DNA of 64,000 nucleotides from Halomonas korlensis (GTDB lineage: Bacteria; Pseudomonadota; Gammaproteobacteria; Pseudomonadales; Halomonadaceae). The stretch is taken from assembly GCF_900116705.1 (NCBI RefSeq), contig NZ_FPBP01000006.1:1-64000 (forward strand). The letters are read 5' to 3'. The notes under the pieces were generated by a model. That model was not told the origin of the DNA and did not search any database. It was given only the letters and a program-made list of their open reading frames with translations. A program made the position numbers and the translations under genes. How positions within the stretch are numbered: position 1 is the stretch's first letter; every line of letters begins with the position of its first letter. Shown here piece after piece: positions 46,327 to 54,793 of this stretch.

Positions 46327-46592
46327 CCGGGATGGGGTTCGAGTTACCCTTTGTTGGTTGGACACCACCACAACTGGCCGCGGGCGGTCGAGGAGGTGAC
46401 CTTCTTCGCCACCTCCAGACCCTAGAGGCGGGAGCAGCCAGGAGGCGCCCATCAGTTCCACGGCCCCGCCGCTATTGGCCTGACAGGCAAGTGCACAGGC
46501 CAGGTTCTGCTTGCTCATCCCATGACGCTCATTCACTATCTTTAATGTTTGTCGGGAACCGATCCGAGCAGAACATCACGCAGGGAGGGGAA
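46327..46592. other. Gap before leader ORF and cyclase, no gene seen
   Basis: About 265 bp. Open frames on both strands lack ribosome sites and recognisable domains; I saw no terminator or RNA. The AT-richer part around 46540-46580 probably contains the promoter of the GAF-GGDEF transcript. Confidence 0.5.
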
Positions 46593-46685
46593 ATGCTCAA
46601 CAAGTTCGCCTTGATGAAGGTGCAGCAGGAGGTGGCTGTGGCGCCCACGGCCGCCTATTGCCTTGCCGGAACACCTTCGCGCTAA
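46593..46685 (+). CDS. Possible 30-aa leader ORF overlapping the cyclase start
   Basis: Thirty codons starting at an ATG 4-6 bases after AGGGAGGGG, ending TAA whose last base is the A of the next gene's ATG (TAATG). The product is mildly hydrophobic with two basic residues. The arrangement would couple translation of the cyclase to this ORF. No homology recognised; it may be a leader peptide or chance. Confidence 0.4.
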   Translation: MLNKFALMKVQQEVAVAPTAAYCLAGTPSR

Positions 46686-47737
46686 TGCCCAGCAACCTCG
46701 ATGTCTGCTCAGCCGAGTATGAAGAGCAGCGCTTACAGGCGCTGGCCGACTACCAGATCCTCGATACGCCAGAAGAGTCAGCGTTTGATGATATCGTCGA
46801 AGTGGCCTCGCTCATCTGCGAGGCGCCCATTGCCGTCGTCACCTTTGTTGACCGCGATCGACAGTGGTTCAAGTCGGAAAAGGGGCTCGGGGTGCGCGAG
46901 ACCCTACTCGATGTCTCGATCTGTGCGCATGCCATCCTGCAGCCGGGTCTGTTCATCGTACCCGATACTACCCAGGATCCGCGTTTCGCCAACAACCCTC
47001 TGGTGACCGGCGAGCCTCACCTGCGCTTCTATGCCGGAGCACTATTGGAAAGCCATGATGGCTATCCGCTGGGGACACTGTGTGTCCTCGATTATCAGCC
47101 CCGCGAGCTGACCGAACGCCAACGCTTCGCGCTTCAGGCCCTTGCCAACCAGGTGGTGGCGCACATGGAACTGATGCAGGCCCACCGCGAACAGGCCGAG
47201 CTGATACGCGAACTGGAAGCGACGCGGCACGAACTGGCCAAGCGCGCCGCCACCGACCCGCTTACCGGCCTGCTCAATCGTCGGGCCTTCGAGCAGCGCC
47301 TCAACCAGGAGGTAGCACTGATACAGCGCGGCGCTCCCCCTGCTGCCCTGATGCTGATCGACCTGGACCACTTCAAGAGGGTCAACGACGCCCTGGGCCA
47401 CCAGGCCGGGGACGAGGTCCTTGTGCGTTTCACCGATTTGTGCCGGGAGGCATTTCGACAGGCCGATGTGATTGGCCGCTGGGGCGGCGAGGAATTTGTG
47501 GTTATGCTGCCAAGGGCCACCGTGGCGGAAGCACGGCATGCCGCTGACCGGCTTCACCAGCTCCTGGCCACCACGCCAATGCGGGATGACATCTCCTCTC
47601 CGCTCTTCATTACTGCCAGCATCGGCGTCTGCTCACTGACCGGCTCCAGTGACCTGGATGGATGCTTGCAGAAAACCGACGAGCTTCTCTATCGGGCCAA
47701 GGCGCAGGGCCGCAACCGCACGGTCTGCGAGTCATAG
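46685..47737 (+). CDS. GAF-GGDEF diguanylate cyclase
   Basis: 350 aa, cytoplasmic. GAF sensor domain at about 30-165 (conserved VDRDRQWFKSEKGLG and LGTLCVLDYQPR), coiled linker 165-190, GGDEF domain 190-350 with active site GGEEF at 267-271 and DPLTGLLNRR. Product-inhibition site RQAD (258-261, RxxD) is intact. Synthesises c-di-GMP from two GTP. No EAL domain. Start ATG 46685 overlaps the preceding short ORF. Confidence 0.88.
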   Translation: MPSNLDVCSAEYEEQRLQALADYQILDTPEESAFDDIVEVASLICEAPIAVVTFVDRDRQWFKSEKGLGVRETLLDVSICAHAILQPGLFIVPDTTQDPRFANNPLVTGEPHLRFYAGALLESHDGYPLGTLCVLDYQPRELTERQRFALQALANQVVAHMELMQAHREQAELIRELEATRHELAKRAATDPLTGLLNRRAFEQRLNQEVALIQRGAPPAALMLIDLDHFKRVNDALGHQAGDEVLVRFTDLCREAFRQADVIGRWGGEEFVVMLPRATVAEARHAADRLHQLLATTPMRDDISSPLFITASIGVCSLTGSSDLDGCLQKTDELLYRAKAQGRNRTVCES

Positions 47738-47805
47738 GGAACGTTGCCTCGCCATCGGCTCGGGAAGCTCGGCTTGCCCTTGCCCTTGGGGGCCTCCGCC
47801 GTAAC

Positions 47806-48494
47806 TTATTCCAGCTCGCCCTCGTCCTTGGGCACGCCTCGGCCCTTCTCGTAGCTGATCGAGTTCCCGCTCCCGTCGCCATAGGTGTCGAAGTTGGTCT
47901 GCCCTCCATGGACAACTAGGCGAACGTCGCGACGGCACCTTCCTCCATGGTCAGTTTGTACTCGGTGCCCTCGCCCGGGGTTAGGGTGAAGCTCACCTCA
48001 TCACGCCAGGTGGCCGCTTCCTCGGTCGCTTCCGAGGTCTCTTCCTGGGACGAGGAGACTTCAGCCACCGTCTGGCTGGCCTCGGGTTGCGGTTCATCCT
48101 GGGCGGGCGCGGAAGCGGCCGTCGGGTCAGCCTCGTCGCTCGAGGTTGAGGCGGTCGCTGGTTGCTCTGGGGTTGCCTGGGGCGAGGTGTCGGCGGTGGC
48201 TTGGCTACCTGCCGAGGCCTGGGGCGCCGGCGCTGTGACGACCGGCGACGCCTCGTCGGCGGCCTGTGAAACCTCCCGGTCGAGTTCGGCCTCCTCGGCC
48301 AGCTGCTGCTTGATTTCCCCCATCTCGGTCAGGCCCAGCAGGCGCCCGGCGCCGGTGGGGTCGATGGCGTACTCCGCGGGCAGCACCACGGTCACCAGCA
48401 AGGCGGCGACCACCACGGCGGCCACCAGGGTGGAACGGATCAGCTTGCCGGTCGAGGGCAGCTCGGCCCGGGTGGGAAGATCAGTGTTGTACAT
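47806..48494 (-). pseudogene. Frameshifted HupE-partner transmembrane anchor protein
   Basis: The open part from the start ending at 48494 gives 192 residues: cytoplasmic N terminus, one membrane helix (about 20-42, STLVAAVVVAALLVTVVLP), a Pro/Ala/Thr/Ser/Glu-rich periplasmic linker, and the beginning of a conserved domain ending TMEEGAVATFA. A TAG at 47916-47918 then stops it. In another frame the domain continues (VVHGGQTNFDTYGDG, SISYEKGRGVPKDEGELE) to a TAA at 47806-47808, where the expected WFWRN part is lost. This fits a one-base deletion plus 3' truncation. Its gene starts 15 bp after hupE. Confidence 0.7.
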
Positions 48495-48509
48495 CGTGGA
48501 GTCCCTAGA

Positions 48510-49244
48510 TCAGGCGACGAAATAGCCGGCGAGCTGGTAACCGACCAGCATGAAACCGGCGCACATCATGGCGACGTTGGCGGTATAGGCGTGGCGCAGG
48601 AATCCGGCGGTACGCCGCCAGAAGCCCATGACGATCAGGATGGTACTCAGGGCTAGCAGCTGGCCGATCTCCACCCCGACGTTGAACGCCAGCAGGTTGG
48701 GGACCAGGCCGGCCGAGGCGATTTCGTGCTCGATGATCTTGCTCGACAGCCCGAAGCCGTGGAAGAAGCCGAAGACCAGCGTCGCCGCCTTGGTATTGGG
48801 CTGAACGCCAAACCAGCGCTGGTAGGCGCCGAGGTTGTCCAGCGCCTTGTAGACGACGGAGAGGCCGATGATGGCATCAATGAGATAGCTGTTGATGCCG
48901 ATGTTGAAGACCACCCCCAGCAGCATGGTCGTGGAGTGACCGATGGCGAAGAGGCTGACGTAGAGGGCGATGTGCTGCATCCGGTAGAGGAAGAAGATCA
49001 CCCCCAGCAGAAACAGGATGTGGTCGTACCCCGGCACCATATGCTTGGCGCCGAGGTAAACGAACGAGATCAAGTGAACGTCATAGATCTCCTGGATGTA
49101 GCCTTTGTCGCCTTCGGCGACGGCATGGGCAAGGGCATCACCGCTGGCTCCCAGGAGCATCACCAGCAGCATGAGCAGTGTCAGGGCATGGCGTCGGGCC
49201 TTGTCAGGCACGCCGAACGCCTCCCCCATTCGGGATGGGAACAT
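48510..49244 (-). CDS. HupE/UreJ family membrane protein
   Basis: 244 aa from the ATG ending at 49244, with GGAGG 5 bases upstream. Signal peptide or first helix at 15-40 (LLMLLVMLLGASGDALAHA), then six further helices. Conserved metal-transport motif: HMVPGYDHILFLLGVIFF (His, Asp) and FAIGHSTTMLLG, FGFFHGFGLSSKI. HupE/UreJ proteins import nickel, or cobalt in some relatives. Precedes the broken anchor gene; adjacent to a His-rich exported protein and a CsoR-type regulator. Confidence 0.87.
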   Translation of the reverse strand: MFPSRMGEAFGVPDKARRHALTLLMLLVMLLGASGDALAHAVAEGDKGYIQEIYDVHLISFVYLGAKHMVPGYDHILFLLGVIFFLYRMQHIALYVSLFAIGHSTTMLLGVVFNIGINSYLIDAIIGLSVVYKALDNLGAYQRWFGVQPNTKAATLVFGFFHGFGLSSKIIEHEIASAGLVPNLLAFNVGVEIGQLLALSTILIVMGFWRRTAGFLRHAYTANVAMMCAGFMLVGYQLAGYFVA

Positions 49245-49275
49245 GAAACCTCCACGGGTCTGCCTTGGGTGTCGA

Positions 49276-49314
49276 CCGTCCGGTGGACGGCCCCGGTCAT
49301 CAAGCGATGACCGG
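49276..49314 (-). terminator. Two successive hairpins between His-rich gene and hupE
   Basis: CCGTCC-GGT-GGACGG (49276-49290) and a perfect 9-bp stem CCGGTCATC / GATGACCGG with loop AAGC (49293-49314). They lie after the His-rich gene stop and before hupE. No T tract, so they could be attenuating structures or mRNA 3' ends. Confidence 0.4.
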
Positions 49315-49359
49315 CCGTGGAGGGCGCTCCAGGCGATAGACACGGCGCAGCGGAACGCC

Positions 49360-49677
49360 TTACCGGCCGCCGATCCGCAGGGCGTCACGGAAGCGCGGTG
49401 CCAGACTCACGCCTGCCGCGAGACAGTCCGCCGTCTCGTGGAAGTGGCTGCCAATCTCGTGATGCAGATGGCGACCGTCCCCTTGCTCCCTGTCGTCCAC
49501 GTGGTCATGGGCATGACCATGGCGGTCGACCTCTGACTCCTGGTGTGCCGCCTCGCTCGCTGCCGCGCTCAGCGTCCCATGGGCACGCGACTCCCCGGCA
49601 CTGGTCAGCACCAGGCCGGGCAGGAACAGCAGCAGAAGAAGCAGGTAGCCAAGGAGATGGCGCAGCCGGAGAAGCAT
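49360..49677 (-). CDS. His-rich exported protein, 105 aa
   Basis: Start at the ATG ending at 49677. Signal or anchor helix (LLGYLLLLLLFLPGLVLTSAG) then a hydrophilic region with about 12 His, including ESEVDRHGHAHDHVDDRE and HLHHEIGSHFHETADC. This resembles periplasmic nickel/cobalt/zinc-binding proteins encoded near HupE genes. No named family recognised. It shares its promoter region with the divergent metal repressor, consistent with metal regulation. Confidence 0.65.
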   Translation of the reverse strand: MLLRLRHLLGYLLLLLLFLPGLVLTSAGESRAHGTLSAAASEAAHQESEVDRHGHAHDHVDDREQGDGRHLHHEIGSHFHETADCLAAGVSLAPRFRDALRIGGR

Positions 49678-49766
49678 GAATACCCAACCAGGATGGCAGG
49701 GAAAACCGGGGCGCAGGTACCGGGCCGCAACGGGCGGCATTGGCAGGCTGTCGGCAAGAGCCTAAC

Positions 49767-49784
49767 ATCCTCCCGAGGGGGTAG
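49767..49784. promoter_or_regulatory. Putative CsoR/RcnR-type operator at the csoR promoter
   Basis: ATCCTCCC-GA-GGGGGTAG, a C-tract/G-tract imperfect inverted repeat with TA near the ends, between the His-rich gene and the repressor gene. It shares ATCCTCCC and a G run with the site at 51857. RcnR/CsoR operators have G/C runs flanked by AT. Binding is inferred. Confidence 0.5.
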
Positions 49785-49807
49785 GAACAACGACAGGGAG
49801 CCTAAAC

Positions 49808-50083
49808 ATGCCACCACATACTCACGAGAGCCACCCCGAGATCATCAAGCGGCTCAACCGCGCCGGAGGCCACCTGCAAAGCGTCACCCGGATGATCGAG
49901 GAAGGGCGCCCCTGCCTGGACATCGCCCAGCAGCTGCATGCCGTGGAGAGGGCCATCCAGCAGGCCAAGCGGACTCTGGTGCAGGATCACATCGACCACT
50001 GCCTGGACGAGGCTATCGGCGACAGCACCCAGGCCCAGCAGGCCCATATCGAGGAGTTCAAGGCCATCGTCCGCTATCTGTAG
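49808..50083 (+). CDS. CsoR/RcnR/FrmR family metal-sensing repressor
   Basis: 91 aa, all-helical. Family pattern: IIKRLNRAGGHLQSVTRMIEEGRPCLDIAQQLHAVERA. Ligand positions Cys36, His61 and Cys65 match the copper-type C-H-C set of CsoR, but His64 and a His-rich N terminus (PPHTHESH) resemble nickel/cobalt-type RcnR relatives, so the metal is uncertain. The neighbouring HupE and His-rich proteins favour Ni/Co. AGGGAG precedes ATG 49808. Confidence 0.85.
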   Translation: MPPHTHESHPEIIKRLNRAGGHLQSVTRMIEEGRPCLDIAQQLHAVERAIQQAKRTLVQDHIDHCLDEAIGDSTQAQQAHIEEFKAIVRYL

Positions 50084-50121
50084 TACCCCTGTATCTTAGT
50101 GGCGTGGGTTGACCGTTGCCG

Positions 50122-50577
50122 CTACTTCACCTTGTCCTTCCACATGGCATGACAGCTGACACAGGCGGTATTCAGCTCCTGCAGGGCCTGGCTGGCGGCG
50201 GGCCAATCCCTCTCCGAGGCGGCGGCGGCGGTGCTCTCGGAATACTCATCCAGCAGCTTGTCGAAGGCGACCAGGCTGGACTTGAAGCCGGCCTGGTCCT
50301 CCTCGGCCATGATGGCCCAGGGATCGTGGCTCGGTGCCGGGTGGGTGAGAATGATATTGGCCCCGCTCTTCACCATCTGAGGGTTCTGCCGCAGGATACC
50401 TTCGTGCATCAGGCCGGAGGCGCCGCCCATGACCTCCATCAGCTCGCGATAGGTCATGTCGGCCCGCTCCATACCCGCCACCAGGCCTTCAGCGGTACCC
50501 TCCTGGGCCTGGGCACTGCCCGCCAGCAGGGCCAGGGTGGCAACGATCAGCGTCGTTTTCATGACAAAGGGTGTCAT
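50122..50577 (-). CDS. Cytochrome c', exported
   Basis: 151 aa from the ATG ending at 50577 (GAGGAG upstream). Signal peptide MKTTLIVATLALLAGSAQAQ, then a four-helix protein with the haem site CVSCHAMWKDK close to the C terminus, the layout of cytochrome c'/c-556. These periplasmic proteins bind NO or act in electron transfer. Starts 29 bp after the stop of the minus-strand MFS gene, so both are probably transcribed together. Confidence 0.82.
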   Translation of the reverse strand: MTPFVMKTTLIVATLALLAGSAQAQEGTAEGLVAGMERADMTYRELMEVMGGASGLMHEGILRQNPQMVKSGANIILTHPAPSHDPWAIMAEEDQAGFKSSLVAFDKLLDEYSESTAAAASERDWPAASQALQELNTACVSCHAMWKDKVK

Positions 50578-50606
50578 CGGTTTCTCTCCTCGGTATGACG
50601 GCATGC

Positions 50607-51806
50607 TCAGGCGCATGCTTCTGTCGTTTCCGCCGGCCACAGGCGTGCGGCCAGCAGGGTGGCGGCCAGGGCCAGGATGGCCAGGACCGTGAAGGCGGTC
50701 ATCATGCCCAGAGCGCTGCCCAGCCAGCCGGCCAGCGGATAGGCCACCAGCCAGCAGGCGTGGGAGAGCGAGAACTGGGCGGCGAACAGCGCCGGGCGCT
50801 CCTCTGCCTCGCAGGACTGCTTGAGCAGCCGGCCGGTGGGGGTCATCACCATCGAGGCCCCGGCGCCCAGCATGAACCACAGCAGCAACAACGCCACGAA
50901 GCCGGGCGCCATCAGCCCCGCCAACAGGCTGGCACTCATCAGCAGGCCACCCGCCAGCATCACCGGGCGCTGGTCCAGGCGCTCCAGCAGCTTGGGCAGG
51001 GTGAGGGCGACGACCATCGAGCCGCCGCCCGCCGCCGCGAAGGCGATGGCCACCTGAGTCTCCCCCATGCCTAGCGCGTGACGCACATAGACCACGGTAT
51101 TGACGATCTGCATGGCGCCGGCCGCGGCCACCGCCATGTTGAGAGCCAGCAGGCCGCGCAGCCGCGCGGTGCCCAAATAGTGATTGATGCCCCGGGTCAG
51201 CCTGGCCCAGACCCCGCCGCCGGTCGGCTGCGGATGCGGCGAAGGCAGCGACACGCTGACCACAAGCAGCGCCGAGAGCAGGAAGGCCGTCGCATTCAGC
51301 ACGAACAGCAGGTTGAAGGAGATCACCAGCAGCAGCAGCAGCGCGGCGAGCAATGGGCTCAGCAGGTTCTCCAGGTCATAGGCCAGGCGTGACAGGGAGA
51401 GCGCCCGGGTGTAGCGCCGCTCATCCTCGAAGATATCGGGAATCGTGGCCTGGAAGACCGGCGTGAAGCCCGCCGAGCAGGCGTTGAGCAGGAAGATCAG
51501 CAGGTAGATCTGCCACACCTCTGTCACGAACGGCAGGCTCACCACCACCGCGGCGCGCAGCAGGTCGAGGGTGACCAGCAAGGCGCGCCGCGGCAGCCGG
51601 GTGGCATAGGCGCCGACCACCGGCGCGAGGCCCACATAGGCGACCATCTTGATGGCCAGCGCAGTACCCAGCACTACACCGGCGCGCTCCCCGGCCAGTT
51701 CGCTGGCCAGCAGCGCCAGGCCGACCGTGGTCAGGCCGGTGCCGATCAGGGCGATGACCTGTGCGGAAAACAGATGGCGATAGCGCCGATCCCGAAACAG
51801 TTCCAT
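50607..51806 (-). CDS. MFS transporter, putative metal or drug exporter
   Basis: 399 aa, 12 membrane helices. Starts MELFRDRRYRHLFSAQVIALIGTGLTTVGLALLA, a pattern shared by many MFS exporters (drug, NreB-like). No His-rich tail as in NreB. Co-oriented with cytochrome c', and preceded by a perfect-looking CsoR-like operator, so a metal-responsive exporter is a reasonable inference; the substrate is not established. Confidence 0.8.
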   Translation of the reverse strand: MELFRDRRYRHLFSAQVIALIGTGLTTVGLALLASELAGERAGVVLGTALAIKMVAYVGLAPVVGAYATRLPRRALLVTLDLLRAAVVVSLPFVTEVWQIYLLIFLLNACSAGFTPVFQATIPDIFEDERRYTRALSLSRLAYDLENLLSPLLAALLLLLVISFNLLFVLNATAFLLSALLVVSVSLPSPHPQPTGGGVWARLTRGINHYLGTARLRGLLALNMAVAAAGAMQIVNTVVYVRHALGMGETQVAIAFAAAGGGSMVVALTLPKLLERLDQRPVMLAGGLLMSASLLAGLMAPGFVALLLLWFMLGAGASMVMTPTGRLLKQSCEAEERPALFAAQFSLSHACWLVAYPLAGWLGSALGMMTAFTVLAILALAATLLAARLWPAETTEACA

Positions 51807-51856
51807 ACAGTCCCTCTTGAGGCGCAGTGACCCGTGGCCACCAGGTATGTAGACTC

Positions 51857-51877
51857 ATATCCTCCCAGGGGGGATAT
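51857..51877. promoter_or_regulatory. Putative CsoR/RcnR-type operator at the MFS promoter
   Basis: Ten-base arms ATATCCTCCC and GGGGGGATAT around a single A; one mismatch between arms. It sits 50 bp before the MFS start codon. Shares its ATCCTCCC half with the site at 49767. Confidence 0.55.
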
Positions 51878-52120
51878 AAATAGCCTAGAACCTACCAGCT
51901 AAGAGGACAATTGACGTAGGGCAAGTCGGGGCGACTTCGCGCATCATGCCGGGAGCGTTAGAGTCCTATCGGGCACGTCACTAAGGAGAGGGGTATGAAG
52001 TTCCTGTGCCGGGCGGCCGCCTCCCGGCGAATGCCGGATCTGGTACCCGGATCGGCCGGAAGGTCAGCAGCCACCGCCCGGTGACTGTGTCGAGCTCGGG
52101 TGGCCATGTTGATCGCTGCT
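51878..52120. other. Intergenic stretch before the IS remnant, no clear gene
   Basis: About 240 bp. A 29-codon frame at 51995-52084 has a strong AAGGAGAGGGG upstream but a composition (Arg/Ala-rich) without recognisable features; it may be a truncated gene start left by the insertion. Nothing else supported. Confidence 0.4.
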
Positions 52121-52984
52121 TTAGAGCAGATTTACGCTGACTGAATAACTGGAAGCGCCCAAGATCCGCTGCCAAGCTCATCAATGAAGTCCCTTGTGGC
52201 AAGGCTCACTTGAGGATGCAACGATGCGCTGGCGGTGCGGACAAGCGTATGGGCAAGATTTGCGTGATCGGGTCATGGCGGCGGAGGGCTTACTCCATGA
52301 GGTGGCTACCCGCTATGGCGTGAGTGTCTCCTACGTGGCCCGGGTGCGGGCCCGACAGCGTCGGGGCGTGACGGCCGGTGCCCAGTGCAACCATGTTCCC
52401 CTCCGGCTCCAGGGGCAGGAAAGCGCTTTGGCGGGGCAAGTGGCCGCCGTCCCCGACAGACCCTGGCCCAGCTCTGCCAGTGGGTCGAGAGGGAGCATGG
52501 TCGTCGGGTGAGCGTGACGACCCTGTGGAAGACGTTGGGCCGACTCGGCCTCACCTGGAAAAAAACGCTCCACGCAGCCGAGCAGCAAAGCGCCGACGTC
52601 GCTCAGGCGAGGCACGTCTGGGCGGCTGAGCAACCTCACCTTGATACCCCGCGGCGGGTCTTTCTCGATGAGACGTGGGCCACGACGCAGATGAGCCACC
52701 ATCGGGGGCGTTCGCCGCGGGGACAACGCTGTGTCGCGGCCCTTCCGTATGGCCATGGGAAGACCACCACATTTCTTTGCGTTATCTACCGGCGTATAGC
52801 CCGACGACAACCCCATCGAGCAAGTCTTTGCGAAGCTGAAGGCGCTGTTGCGCCAGACGGCTGCCCGCACCATCGACACGCTGTGGGCGGCGACTGGCGT
52901 ATGCCTCGAGCAGTTTCCAACTGACGAGTGTGAGCGCTACATCCGTCACTGCGGCTATGGCCGGTCAGAGTGAAACAGCTCTAA
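52121..52984 (+). mobile_element. Decayed IS630-family element
   Basis: About 864 bp between imperfect 21-bp inverted ends (52121-52141 and 52964-52984, matching 17 of 21), each ending in TTAGAGC or its complement, consistent with TA-target IS630 ends. The transposase inside is frameshifted and internally deleted. Full IS630 elements are about 1.1-1.2 kb, so some 200-250 bp are missing. ATCGCTG occurs just outside each end (52112 and 52984) and may be chance. Confidence 0.75.
52224..52973 (+). pseudogene. IS630 transposase remnant
   Basis: Three frame pieces: N-terminal HTH (LHEVATRYGVSVSYVARVRARQRR), then after a one-base loss near 52456 the middle (TLAQLCQWVEREHGRRVSV, WKKTLHAAEQ, first catalytic Asp in VFLDETWA), and a C-terminal part (DDNPIEQVFAKLKALLR with the catalytic Glu, ending RHCGYGRSE) in another frame. 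About 70 codons containing the second catalytic Asp are absent, so no active transposase can be made. Confidence 0.85.
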
Positions 52985-53035
52985 TCGCTGTGGCCGCCTT
53001 GGAGGCCAGCGCACGAGCGTAAAGAAACGCACCTA

Positions 53036-54217
53036 TCAACGGGCGTGCCAATCGACGGTGCCTCGCGCTCTCAGTAACCACGCTCCCAGCCCCGCGACCG
53101 CGAGGCCCGAGGCGGCGAAGAACATGAAGGCGGTGACATGGCCTTCGGCCCCGACCAGCCAGCCGGCCAGTGGAGAGCCGGCAATCTGGCCGACCGAGGT
53201 GGCGAGCAGCGGGAGCACCGGGGCGAAGGAGGGCGCCTCGGTCATGATCTGGGTACTCCTGACCAGGTAGAAGCCGCTGAGCGTCATGTACCCGGCGCCG
53301 AACAGGGCCGCCGACACCAGCGCGAGGGCAAAGTTTCCCGGATCGAGCGCCAGCAGCGCGAGGCTGAAAGACATCACCACCAGGCCGACCACATGGCTGG
53401 GGGACGGCCCGAGGCGCGTGATGAGGTCACCGGCGCCGGCGCCCGCCAGCCCCCCGACGCCGACGGCCAGCCACATCCAGGCGGTCTGGCGCGGCGCGAG
53501 TTCCCCGGCATTGATCACCGCATCGGGGGCGAACACCCAGTAGGCCGCACTCACGCCCCCCATGCCGACGGCCAGGCCGCTCAGTCGGGCGATCCCGAAC
53601 CACTGCGCCCGGCTCGCCGCCAGGGCAGCCGGGCGAGGCTGTGAGGAGGAGCGTTGGCCATCCCGCGGCAGATAGCAGAAGGCCGCCAGGGCGCCCAGGG
53701 CCGCCAGGGCGGCGAACCCGAGGTAGGCGCTGCGCCAGGCCTCCGCCCAGATCAGCACCGCCGGCATGGCGATCGCGATCCCCAGGCTGGTGCCCGCATT
53801 GATGGTGGCGTTGACCCGCCCGCGCATCACCCAGGTCGGCACGACCCGGTGGACCGCCTCCGCCATGACCGGCGAGGACAGCCCGGTGCTGATGCCGCAG
53901 ATCAGCACGCCGAGGGCCAGCAGCCACGACGAGGGTGCCAGGGCAATCGTCACTAGCCCGATCACGGCCAGGCCGGCGGCCGCGACTCCCGTGCGACGCA
54001 CCCCGAGGCGGCGTATCACCCAGGTGGCGGCGAGGATCGCGAAGACGAAACTCAGGAACGGCAGGGCGCCGATCACCCCCGCCATGGTCGGGGTGATCGT
54101 CAGCTCGTCGCGCATCGCAGGCAAGAAGAGTCCGAACACGAAGCGGGCCAGGCCGTAGGTGATGGCAATGACCCCGCTGCCGAGGGCCGCCATGCCGAGG
54201 GGGGAGAGCGGCTTCAT
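53036..54217 (-). CDS. MFS transporter, YbfB/YjiJ family
   Basis: 393 aa, 12 helices. N terminus ITYGLARFVFGLFLPAMRDELTIT is the YbfB/YjiJ mark; GLSSPVMAEAVHRVVP and the GAGYMTLSGFYLVRSTQ segments follow. Substrate unknown. Its start overlaps the tetR stop by 4 bases, so the regulator and transporter form one transcript and the regulator likely controls the exporter. Confidence 0.87.
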   Translation of the reverse strand: MKPLSPLGMAALGSGVIAITYGLARFVFGLFLPAMRDELTITPTMAGVIGALPFLSFVFAILAATWVIRRLGVRRTGVAAAGLAVIGLVTIALAPSSWLLALGVLICGISTGLSSPVMAEAVHRVVPTWVMRGRVNATINAGTSLGIAIAMPAVLIWAEAWRSAYLGFAALAALGALAAFCYLPRDGQRSSSQPRPAALAASRAQWFGIARLSGLAVGMGGVSAAYWVFAPDAVINAGELAPRQTAWMWLAVGVGGLAGAGAGDLITRLGPSPSHVVGLVVMSFSLALLALDPGNFALALVSAALFGAGYMTLSGFYLVRSTQIMTEAPSFAPVLPLLATSVGQIAGSPLAGWLVGAEGHVTAFMFFAASGLAVAGLGAWLLRARGTVDWHAR

Positions 54218-54780
54218 CGGGTCTCGCTCCGGGCGGTGGCGAGCAGGGTGTCGACTACCGCACGCGTGTCGGCCAGGGCCGTTTGCGCGCCCATCAGAGC
54301 CACTGCCGTATTGCTGCCTTCCAGCACCATGAAGACGCGTCGCGCCAGACCGGCGGGCTGGCCCAGCCCGTCGCGTGCCACGGCGGCTTCCAGGCGCGCC
54401 AGCAGGTCGGTCTTGGCCGCCGCCGCCAGGGCGTGGATCTCGGGGCTATGCTCTTCGAACTCTCCCATCGCCTTGGCCATGATGCAGCCATGCTGGCTGT
54501 AGCGTTCCAGCCAATCGCCGTGCGCATCGACCAGAGCGCGGGTCGCCTGGCCCGGCGATGCCGCGGCGACTGCCGCCTCCAGGCTGGCGATGAAGCGCTC
54601 ATGGCGGGCCGCCAGGACTGCCGCCACCAGGGCCTCCTTGGAGGCGAAGTGGTTGTAGAGCGTCATGCGCACCACCCCGGCAGCCGCCACGATGCGGTCG
54701 ATGCCGGTGGCGTGAAAACCCTGTTCATAAAAGAGCCGCTCGGCCGTGGCGAGCAGCTGGTCGCGCTTGGAGGCTGGCAT
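54214..54780 (-). CDS. TetR family transcriptional regulator
   Basis: 188 aa. N-terminal HTH QLLATAERLFYEQGFHATGIDRIVAAAGVVRMTLYNHFASKEALVAAVL; variable effector domain 50-188. Overlaps the downstream MFS gene (ATGA). A perfect palindrome lies just upstream of its start. Confidence 0.9.
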   Translation of the reverse strand: MPASKRDQLLATAERLFYEQGFHATGIDRIVAAAGVVRMTLYNHFASKEALVAAVLAARHERFIASLEAAVAAASPGQATRALVDAHGDWLERYSQHGCIMAKAMGEFEEHSPEIHALAAAAKTDLLARLEAAVARDGLGQPAGLARRVFMVLEGSNTAVALMGAQTALADTRAVVDTLLATARSETR

Positions 54781-54793
54781 GGGTGATTATTCC

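Noticed and set aside
45958..46536. Minus-strand 192-codon frame opposite the META lipoprotein and the gap
   Set aside because: Most of it mirrors the META gene; the Cys-rich start (residues 1-30) looked like a possible small exported protein but no ribosome site or family pattern supports it.
52331..52879. Minus-strand frame across the IS remnant
   Set aside because: The plus strand carries recognisable IS630 transposase pieces; the minus frame has none.
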